DNA of 14,951 nucleotides from Acidimicrobiia bacterium (GTDB lineage Bacteria; Actinomycetota; Acidimicrobiia; Acidimicrobiales; Hopanoidiivorantaceae): the NCBI GenBank assembly GCA_020027305.1, contig JAHRAM010000028.1, positions 1 to 14,951 of the forward strand. The letters are read 5' to 3'. The notes beneath the pieces were generated by a model that had not been told where the DNA came from, did not search any database, and saw nothing but the letters and a program-made list of their open reading frames with translations. Shown here one piece after another: positions 7,672 to 13,213 of this stretch; the stretch's first letter is position 1, and each line of letters starts with the position of its first letter. The position numbers were made by a program, and so were the translations under genes.

Positions 7672-8964
7672 TTAGGCTTTTACCTTATTTGCTGATTCAG
7701 CAAGAATACTAAGGGCTTGCCCAACCTCATCTTCACTGATTGAAAGTGGTGGGGCAATGCGGAGGCAGTTCCCATAAGTTCCCCCTTTGCCAATCAGCAA
7801 CCCACGTTCTCTAGTTTCTTCCATCATTTTTGAAGCAGCTTCTGGGGAAGGAGCTTTAGTGCCAGGCTTGACTGCCTCAATAGCAATTGCCAGCCCTTTA
7901 CCTCTGAGGTTGCCAATCCAATCGCAATCGTTTGCGATGTCGTTTAGCCCGTTCATAAGGAGGTTGCCCATCTTTAGAGCATTTGATTGAAGGTCGTGTT
8001 CTAACAGGTAATCAATGTTTGCCATAGCACCCACAGCACATAGGGGGTTGCCGCCAAAAGTTGAGATTGAGTTGGCGGTTAGGCAATCCATTATTTCTGC
8101 CCGAGCTACCACGCCTCCCACAGACATTCCGTTTCCAACCCCTTTAGCAAAAGTCATAATATCTGGAACTACACCGTGTGCTTGATGCCCCCAGAAGTTC
8201 TCACCAGTTCGCCCCCAGCCAGTTTGAACCTCATCGGCGATAAACAAAATTCCAGTCTCTTTTAATACTTCATCAAAACTCGCAAATAGCCCATCAGGCC
8301 CGTGGTCAAATCCGCCCACGCCCAACATAGGCTCAGCAATTAGGGCTGCCACATTTCCAGAGGTTGTCACATTAATTATGTCTCTTAAATCATTCGTACA
8401 GGCTTCAATATAAGCGGCGTCATCCAAATCGATAAATGGAGAGCGATACCGATTTGAGCCATGAACAAAATTGACCGATAGCCCAGAGTAGGTAGTAGAT
8501 GTCCAGCTGCTGGTTCCCGTGACGGCCTGAGCGCTGAACGACCTGCCATGATAGCTAGACCTCATTGCCAGCACCTCATTTGAATTTCTATAAAGGGTGG
8601 CGAGCAAAAGGGCAGTGTCGGTAGCCTCTGTGCCAGATGTGGTGAAAAACACTTTGGCGTTTTCTATCTCTGTCAGCCCCACAATCTTTTCAGCTAGCTC
8701 AATCATTGGCTCATTCAAGTAGAGCGTGGAAGTGTGAATCATTTTTTCAGCTTGGCGCTGAATGGCTTCCACAATTTCTGGCACGCCGTATCCTGTCATC
8801 GTGGTTAAGATGCCGCCAAAACAATCTAGGTATTGGTTGCCTTCTCCATCTGTGACAAAGCTACCTTTACCATCTACGATTTGGATAGGTTCGGCATAGT
8901 TCAAAGCAACCCAGTTAGGGATGACTTGTTGGTGTCGTTTTAACAGATTTTTATGTGCTGACAT
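7672..8964 (-). CDS. Class-III PLP aminotransferase, probable beta-alanine/3-aminoisobutyrate transaminase
   Basis: A 430-residue fold-type I aminotransferase. The schematic features of class III are all present: DCFGGILTTMTGYG (47-60) at the substrate entrance, SGTEATD (110-116) for the PLP phosphate, SYHGRSF (137-143) with the ring-stacking Tyr138, DEVQTGWGRTG (244-254) containing the PLP-nitrogen Asp244, and Lys274 in FAKGVGNGM as the Schiff-base lysine. STFGGNP (301-307) completes the phosphate site. Overall it resembles the alanine-glyoxylate aminotransferase 2 branch, whose members also transaminate 3-aminoisobutyrate and beta-alanine with pyruvate or glyoxylate. Between beta-ureidopropionase and dihydropyrimidinase/MmsA, the step beta-amino acid to semialdehyde is the natural role. 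The amino acceptor cannot be read from sequence. The ATG is preceded only by a weak purine run AAAGAAAA, in an 11-bp leader identical to that of binding-protein paralog 1. Confidence 0.9.
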   Translation of the reverse strand: MSAHKNLLKRHQQVIPNWVALNYAEPIQIVDGKGSFVTDGEGNQYLDCFGGILTTMTGYGVPEIVEAIQRQAEKMIHTSTLYLNEPMIELAEKIVGLTEIENAKVFFTTSGTEATDTALLLATLYRNSNEVLAMRSSYHGRSFSAQAVTGTSSWTSTTYSGLSVNFVHGSNRYRSPFIDLDDAAYIEACTNDLRDIINVTTSGNVAALIAEPMLGVGGFDHGPDGLFASFDEVLKETGILFIADEVQTGWGRTGENFWGHQAHGVVPDIMTFAKGVGNGMSVGGVVARAEIMDCLTANSISTFGGNPLCAVGAMANIDYLLEHDLQSNALKMGNLLMNGLNDIANDCDWIGNLRGKGLAIAIEAVKPGTKAPSPEAASKMMEETRERGLLIGKGGTYGNCLRIAPPLSISEDEVGQALSILAESANKVKA

Positions 8965-9036
8965 TTTTCTTTAATAATTCTTGTGCTAATCTTTTTGTCA
9001 AATTAAATTATCAAATTAAGCCCTTTTATCAAAGTC
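8965..9036. other. Short spacer between beta-ureidopropionase and aminotransferase genes
   Basis: The 72-bp gap is AT-rich and carries a repeated TCAAATTAA (copies at 8998-9006 and 9011-9019) plus a related TCAAAG. No hairpin terminator is evident, so read-through from the upstream gene is likely. Confidence 0.4.
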
Positions 9037-9879
9037 TTAGCCATCTGTTAGTGGGCTATAACAGTCGGGGCGGCGGTCACGATAAAACGCCCATTGATTT
9101 CGAACCTCTGCTAGCAAATCCATATCAAGGTCTCGCACCACAAGCTCTTCCTCGTTATCAGATGCCAAATCGCCCACGAATTCACCTCTGGGGTTGGCGA
9201 AATAGGAAGTCCCATAGAAATCGTTGTCGCCCAACGGCTCAACACCAACTCGATTTATGGCGCCCACAAAATAAAGGTTAGCAATTGCTGAGGCAGTTTG
9301 TTCTAACTTCCACAGATGAGATGAAAGCCCACGGCTGGTAGCTGCTGGGTTGAAAACTAACCTAGCCCCGCCTAACCCTAAGGCACGCCAGCCTTCTGGG
9401 AAATGTCGGTCATAGCAAATGTAGACACCAATCTTTCCGACAGCAGTCTCAAACACTGGATACCCCAAGTTGCCTGGGCGGAAATAATACTTCTCCCAAA
9501 ATCCCTCAACTTGTGGGATGTGGGTCTTTCGATATTTCCCAAGATATTTTCCATCGGCATCAATAACTGCTGCTGAATTATAAAGCACACCAGGCTGTTC
9601 TTCTTCATAGATGGGAACGACTAGCACCATGCCCAACTCTTTTGCCAGCTCACACATCATCTGTGTGGTCTTGCCATCGGGAATTTGTTCTGCCATTTTA
9701 TAATACTCAGGGTCTTGAACCTGGCAAAAATATGGCCCATTGAAAAGCTCTTGGAAGCACATCACTTGTGCCCCCTCAGCAGCAGCATCTCGTGCTGCCT
9801 TAACATGTTCCTCAGTCATTGAATCAACATCGCCAGTCCATTTCAACTGAACGATTGCTGCTTTGATTGAATTACTCAT
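9037..9879 (-). CDS. pydC: Beta-ureidopropionase (N-carbamoyl-beta-alanine amidohydrolase)
   Basis: A 280-residue nitrilase-superfamily hydrolase, the usual length for bacterial members. It splits N-carbamoyl-beta-alanine (or N-carbamoyl-3-aminoisobutyrate) into the beta-amino acid, CO2 and ammonia. The Glu-Lys-Cys triad is complete: Glu44 in CFQELFNGPYF, Lys118 in YRKTHIP and Cys155 in VYICYDRHFPEGWR. Segments FNPAAT...LSSHLWKLEQTASAIAN and GAINRVGVE resemble beta-ureidopropionases rather than N-carbamoylputrescine amidases, which share the EGPYF/YRK motifs but differ after the Cys. It is the first gene of the minus-strand run, next to the divergent kinase, and has a strong ribosome-binding site. 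The strongest alternative is a related carbamoyl-amino-acid amidase, made unlikely by the adjacent dihydropyrimidinase. Confidence 0.92.
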   Translation of the reverse strand: MSNSIKAAIVQLKWTGDVDSMTEEHVKAARDAAAEGAQVMCFQELFNGPYFCQVQDPEYYKMAEQIPDGKTTQMMCELAKELGMVLVVPIYEEEQPGVLYNSAAVIDADGKYLGKYRKTHIPQVEGFWEKYYFRPGNLGYPVFETAVGKIGVYICYDRHFPEGWRALGLGGARLVFNPAATSRGLSSHLWKLEQTASAIANLYFVGAINRVGVEPLGDNDFYGTSYFANPRGEFVGDLASDNEEELVVRDLDMDLLAEVRNQWAFYRDRRPDCYSPLTDG

Positions 9880-9881
9880 AA

Positions 9882-9889
9882 CCCCTCCC
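9882..9889 (-). promoter_or_regulatory. Strong ribosome-binding site of the beta-ureidopropionase gene
   Basis: GGGAGGGG on the minus strand lies directly upstream of the ATG at 9879, with GGGAG 6 bp from the start codon. It supports this ATG as the true start of the first gene of the run. Confidence 0.7.
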
Positions 9890-10045
9890 TGCTTTTTATT
9901 TTTGTTTTATTTTTCTTATATTTTGTAGTTGCGATATTTTGATATTTTATTTTCTTTCTACTCGGCCGTGTTATTTAAACTAGCGCTATTTAGATTAATG
10001 CTGTTTAATTAGTAATTTAGTGAAAAAGCTCTAAAAATGAAAGTT

Positions 10046-10127
10046 GCAAAATGAATTGGCAAAAAGAAAATAGCAAAATGAATTGGGCAAAAATAAAGTG
10101 GTAAATCAAAAATAGCAAAATGAAAAC
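10046..10127 (+). repeat. Direct repeats with core GCAAAATGAA upstream of the kinase gene
   Basis: Copies begin at 10046 (GCAAAATGAATTGGC), 10073 (GCAAAATGAATTGGGC) and 10115 (GCAAAATGAAAAC), spaced 27 and 42 bp. The first two share 14 identical bases. The last copy ends 25 bp before the kinase ATG, so the array sits where a promoter or operator would be expected. It could equally be slippage-derived filler like that in the other spacers. Confidence 0.6.
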
Positions 10128-10152
10128 GACATATATTTTGTGAGCGAGTGAA

Positions 10153-11175
10153 ATGATAAGTTTTATAGGCGATTTAATAACCGATGTAGTGGTTTCACTA
10201 AACACTGAAATATCTGAAGGTCGTCCAAACATTCGATATGGCACAGACACCGATGCCAAAATTCATCATCGGCGGGGTGGAAGCGCCGCCAATATGGCAG
10301 TAGCTGCAAAAAAGCTGGGAGCCGATGCCGCATTTTTTGGAAATGTAGGAAAGAACGTTCGGGGCGATGAGTTATTAGGGGAGCTAGAACAAATTGGTGT
10401 CAAGACATTTGTTACCCGTTTGGGAAAAGTTGGAACGGTGATGGCCTTGCTTGATATAAGCGGGGAGCGTTCGATGATTACCGACCGTGGATCGTCTAAA
10501 GATTTTGTGCTTGGAGATTTAGAGCAAGACGCAAATTTCAAAGAGTTAAAAGATAAAGCGGCAAACCAAAATATAAGAAGCCAAGATAGAACAAGCCAAA
10601 ATAGAACAAGCCAAAATATGAGCTTGCTTCATATTCCTGGATACTCCCTTGTGGTTGAACCACTTGCCACTAGCTCAGTAGCGTTAGCAAAAATGGCTGA
10701 CCGTGTAAGTGTTGGGATTTCATCCGTTGGAGCAGTTAAGGATTTTGGGGTTGACAAGTTTTGGCAAAGGGTTAAAGAAATCTCCCCTGACATAATTGTT
10801 TGCAATCAAGATGAAGCCGACTTGCTGAATGATAAATTGTTTGGCGACAATTTTTTACAAGACAATTTTTCAAATCAGATTACGATAATCGTCACAACTG
10901 GGCCAGACCCTGTGAAAATAATTCAGCAAACAATTCAAGAAGGCGACAGTGAAGGCAAGTTCAACAAAAATATAAGTGTTGAGGTTCCAGTTCCTAGTTT
11001 TTCAAGCGCTATAAATGTCACTGACACGACTGGGGCAGGCGATGCTTTCACCGCTGGTTTTTTGGTCGGCATAGATGGCAAAACATTGAATGAAAACAAT
11101 TTGGTTGAGGCTGTAGAGTTGGGACATAAGGCAACAGCCAATCTATTTAAAGAAATAGAGCAAAACAAGAACTAG
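10153..11175 (+). CDS. psuK: PfkB-family kinase, probable pseudouridine kinase
   Basis: A 340-residue ribokinase-like (PfkB) sugar or nucleoside kinase. GGSAANMA (42-49) is the N-terminal substrate-side motif, NQDEAD (218-223) the middle motif, and DTTGAGDAF (291-299) the PfkB signature with catalytic base Asp297 and the anion hole. PfkB sequences alone do not define the substrate. The call rests on the psuG gene 84 bp downstream on the same strand, because PsuK and PsuG act in succession: the kinase makes pseudouridine-5'-phosphate, which PsuG cleaves. Adenosine or ribose kinase remain alternatives. The protein is somewhat longer than E. coli PsuK, partly because of a repetitive insert (about residues 138-157) encoded by four 15-bp tandem units. 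The upstream GAGCGAGTG gives a weak ribosome-binding site. Confidence 0.8.
   Translation: MISFIGDLITDVVVSLNTEISEGRPNIRYGTDTDAKIHHRRGGSAANMAVAAKKLGADAAFFGNVGKNVRGDELLGELEQIGVKTFVTRLGKVGTVMALLDISGERSMITDRGSSKDFVLGDLEQDANFKELKDKAANQNIRSQDRTSQNRTSQNMSLLHIPGYSLVVEPLATSSVALAKMADRVSVGISSVGAVKDFGVDKFWQRVKEISPDIIVCNQDEADLLNDKLFGDNFLQDNFSNQITIIVTTGPDPVKIIQQTIQEGDSEGKFNKNISVEVPVPSFSSAINVTDTTGAGDAFTAGFLVGIDGKTLNENNLVEAVELGHKATANLFKEIEQNKN
10563..10622 (+). repeat. In-frame 15-bp minisatellite inside the kinase gene, four units
   Basis: Four consecutive 15-bp units start at 10563, 10578, 10593 and 10608 (for example AAGCCAAAATAGAAC). Fifteen is a multiple of three, so copy-number change would keep the frame. 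The units encode pentapeptides NQNIR, SQDRT, SQNRT and SQNMS (residues 138-157). The tract falls between the acidic segment after GSSKDFVLGDLEQ and the strand LLHIPGY, a likely surface loop of the PfkB fold. Confidence 0.85.
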
Positions 11176-11197
11176 GGGCAAAACCAAATAGGCAACT

Positions 11198-11244
11198 ATA
11201 TAAAAGTAGATTAAAAAAGCATATAAAAAGTAGATTGAAAAAAT
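11198..11244 (+). repeat. 23-bp tandem duplication between psuK and psuG
   Basis: Two adjacent copies start at 11198 and 11221. Copy 1 reads ATATAAAAGTAGATTAAAAA and continues AGC; copy 2 differs by one inserted A and one A-to-G change. It fills much of the 84-bp psuK-psuG gap. No terminator is seen, so the two genes are probably one transcript. Confidence 0.7.
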
Positions 11245-11259
11245 ACAGCAAAAAACATA

Positions 11260-12213
11260 ATGGAAATTAAAGTCGCACCCGAAATATCAAAGGCCCTTTC
11301 AGCGGGGCGCCCAATTGTTGCAATGGAATCTACAGTGTTTAGCCCACTTGGGTTGCCTTTGCCACAACGGCGAGATGCTCTTAAAAGATGCAAACAAGTG
11401 CTAAAAATGACCCACTCCAAAAATACCAAAAAAGACAACAACAAAAATGGTGCTAAAAATGAGCTAGAGGTTTTGCCAGCAATAACAGCAATCTTGGATG
11501 GGCAGATTTATCTGGGGTTAACTGAAGAACAAGAAGAAAAAATACTGGCACAGGATAAAGCCGTAAAAAAAGTTTCATTACGCGACATTCCAGTAGCAGT
11601 TGCACAAAAATGGGAAGTTGGGGTGACAACCGTGTCAGCCACAATTGCTATTGCTGCTGAAGTTGGAATTCGAGTTATGGCAACAGGCGGTATTGGTGGA
11701 GTTCACAGAGAAGCTAAGCAAGATTTAAGTGCTGACATCAGCGCTGATCTAACGGCACTAGGGAAATATCCAGTGGGGGTGGTTTGTTCTGGGGCAAAGG
11801 GATTTTTAGATTTGCCCTCTACAATAGAAATGCTTGAAACATTGGGCGTGCCTGTCATTGGCTATGGCACAGACACATTCCCTGCTTTTTGGAGCGCCAG
11901 CTCAGGGCTACCTGTTCCATTTCAAGTTGATGAGCCAAAACATATAGCAAACATTTTAAAAGAGCTATTAGACGACATCGGGGCAGTGGTTGCTGTTCCA
12001 GTTCCAGATGAGGCAGGGCTAAATGATATGGAAGCAGTCATTTCAAAAGCACTAAGTGAGGCAGAAAAAAATGGTGTCTCTGGAGCTGCCACCACCCCGT
12101 TCATTTTGAAATCCATCACCAAACAAACTGGTGGCGAAAGCCTCAAAGCAAATTTGGCACTATTAGAAAACAATGCCCGTGTGGCAGGCGATATTGCCAG
12201 AGCAATTAGTTAA
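11260..12213 (+). CDS. psuG: Pseudouridine-5'-phosphate glycosidase
   Basis: A 317-residue member of the PsuG/indigoidine synthase A-like family. It cleaves the C-C glycosidic bond of pseudouridine-5'-phosphate, giving uracil and ribose-5-phosphate. Landmarks are AMESTVFSPLGLPLPQR (21-37) with the catalytic Glu23, VKKVSLRDIPV (102-112) with the Schiff-base lysine (Lys103 or, more likely, Lys104), GVTTVSATIAIAAEVGIRV, ATGGIGGVHR (141-150), CSGAKGFLDLP (177-187) with Lys180, GYGTDTFPAFW and NLALLENNA (298-306) with Asn298. I matched these to the E. coli Glu, Lys, Lys and Asn residues from memory of that enzyme. A Lys/Asn-rich insert (about 51-68) is absent from E. coli PsuG. The start ATG lacks an obvious strong ribosome-binding site. 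The 3' end overlaps the convergent SDR gene by 8 bp. Uracil produced here would feed the divergent degradation genes. Confidence 0.95.
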   Translation: MEIKVAPEISKALSAGRPIVAMESTVFSPLGLPLPQRRDALKRCKQVLKMTHSKNTKKDNNKNGAKNELEVLPAITAILDGQIYLGLTEEQEEKILAQDKAVKKVSLRDIPVAVAQKWEVGVTTVSATIAIAAEVGIRVMATGGIGGVHREAKQDLSADISADLTALGKYPVGVVCSGAKGFLDLPSTIEMLETLGVPVIGYGTDTFPAFWSASSGLPVPFQVDEPKHIANILKELLDDIGAVVAVPVPDEAGLNDMEAVISKALSEAEKNGVSGAATTPFILKSITKQTGGESLKANLALLENNARVAGDIARAIS

Positions 12214-13066
12214 GGTCGGGCAGATTTGTCCAGCCCTCTTTTTGATAGCGCCCATACCATCCGCTAGATGCCATCGTTCCGCCATCCACCATTAAGGTTT
12301 GACCGGTCATAAACCCAGCCAAGTCGCTCACCAAAAATAGAACCACCCGCCCATAGTCAATCGGTTCACCAAATCGCCCAAGCGGAACCCAACTCTTTAT
12401 AAGCTCAGGGTCTCTTCCTCTAAGCATGGCATCGGCTGGCGTTTGTAATGTGTTTGCCATGTCTGGGGCGATGGCGTTTACTCGGATGTTGTCTTTTCCA
12501 TGTTCAATCGCCAAAGTTTTTGTGAATGCCACGATGCCAGCGTTGAACGCCGTGTAGGCAGAATTATTGGGGCAAGCCCTGAACGCCTCAACAGTGGCAT
12601 TGTTTACGATGGCGCCAGATTGTGCTTCAACCATCATTGGCAAAAATGCTCGGGTACAGCTAAAGACATGTTTCAAGGTGATTTCAAATTGCGCCATCCA
12701 TTGCTCTTCATCGGTTTCAACAAACCTTCCACTTGGGCGATAGTCACCTACATTGTTAATCAAAATATCAACTTGTTCTTTTCCAACTGACTGCTTGCTG
12801 AAATCAAGGGCAGTTTGTTTTAGGCGGTCAAGTGTTTCAGGCTCACGGATGTCGCCCAGAACGGAAGCAACTTTTGCGCCGCCTGATTTTTTGGCATTTT
12901 GCTTTTCAATATCTGTAACAATTTCTTCAAGGTAGTCTTTTGAGATGTCGTTTATAACAAGGTTCGCCCCAGCTTCTGCTAGCAGGCGACTTATGCCACT
13001 GCCAATGCCAGCTGCCCCGCCAGTAATAACTGCTACTTTGCCTTCAAGGGAAATTTCAACTGTCAT
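12206..13066 (-). CDS. Short-chain dehydrogenase/reductase with an altered catalytic motif
   Basis: A 286-residue classical-type SDR. TGGAAGIG (15-22) is the cofactor-binding glycine motif, with acidic Asp40 at the end of strand 2 suggesting NAD(H) preference. NNVG (104-107) is the structural Asn motif and RVNAIAPDMANT (195-206) follows the active site. The catalytic region is unusual. The expected YxxxK reads YTAFN (171-175), so the lysine is Asn175, encoded by AAC, and the usual IVN-x-SS serine stretch reads IVNNATVEA. The C-terminus (LMVDGGTMASSGWYGRYQKEGW) is intact and slightly extended. Substrate unknown. It lies 147 bp downstream of the thiolase-like gene in the same direction, so a shared acyl-CoA or lipid pathway is conceivable. 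The ATG has no clear ribosome-binding site. Confidence 0.88.
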   Translation of the reverse strand: MTVEISLEGKVAVITGGAAGIGSGISRLLAEAGANLVINDISKDYLEEIVTDIEKQNAKKSGGAKVASVLGDIREPETLDRLKQTALDFSKQSVGKEQVDILINNVGDYRPSGRFVETDEEQWMAQFEITLKHVFSCTRAFLPMMVEAQSGAIVNNATVEAFRACPNNSAYTAFNAGIVAFTKTLAIEHGKDNIRVNAIAPDMANTLQTPADAMLRGRDPELIKSWVPLGRFGEPIDYGRVVLFLVSDLAGFMTGQTLMVDGGTMASSGWYGRYQKEGWTNLPDLN

Positions 13067-13122
13067 AATTTAATACTATTTAATTTCCAAGTATTATTTA
13101 ATTTTTGTTTGCCTCTTTTATC

Positions 13123-13190
13123 TATTAATTGTTCTTATTAATTGTTCTTACTGTTTAATTATTACTGTTTAATCATCCTCGTTTAACCAT
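13123..13190. repeat. Two adjoining tandem-repeat arrays between the thiolase-like gene and the SDR
   Basis: A 13-bp unit TATTAATTGTTCT occurs twice without a gap (13123-13135 and 13136-13148). It is followed directly by three 14-bp units, TACTGTTTAATTAT, TACTGTTTAATCAT and CCTCGTTTAACCAT (13149-13190). Together they make up about half of the 147-bp spacer. Copies are exact or nearly so, implying recent duplication. Confidence 0.8.
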
Positions 13191-13213
13191 CCTCACCAAT
13201 TATTAATTACAAG

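Larger units (their letters stand above)
9880..10152. promoter_or_regulatory. Divergent control region between the pyrimidine-degradation run and the psuK-psuG pair
   Basis: This 273-bp region separates two outward-reading transcription units and must contain promoters for both. It is extremely AT-rich apart from the ribosome-binding site and the block CTCGGCCGTG at 9961-9970. An 8-bp perfect palindrome TAGCGCTA lies at 9981-9988, flanked by AAAC and TTT, and could be an operator core. Direct repeats occupy the psuK side (listed separately). No transcription regulator is encoded in the window. I cannot identify -35/-10 pairs with confidence. The function is inferred from gene orientation; the palindrome is directly visible but may be chance. 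Confidence 0.45.

Noticed and set aside
8955..9281. Plus-strand open frame of 108 codons
   Set aside because: It is antisense to the beta-ureidopropionase 3' end, which has a complete, family-typical C-terminus.
9037..9879. N-carbamoylputrescine amidase
   Set aside because: It shares the ELF-x-GPYFCQ and YRK-x-HIP motifs, but the region after the Cys and the LW-x-x-E...GAINRVG-x-E segments fit beta-ureidopropionase, and the neighbours are pyrimidine genes.
12206..13066. SDR as the missing uracil reductase
   Set aside because: Dihydropyrimidine dehydrogenases are flavin/iron-sulfur enzymes; nothing in this SDR points to pyrimidine binding, and its catalytic lysine is absent.
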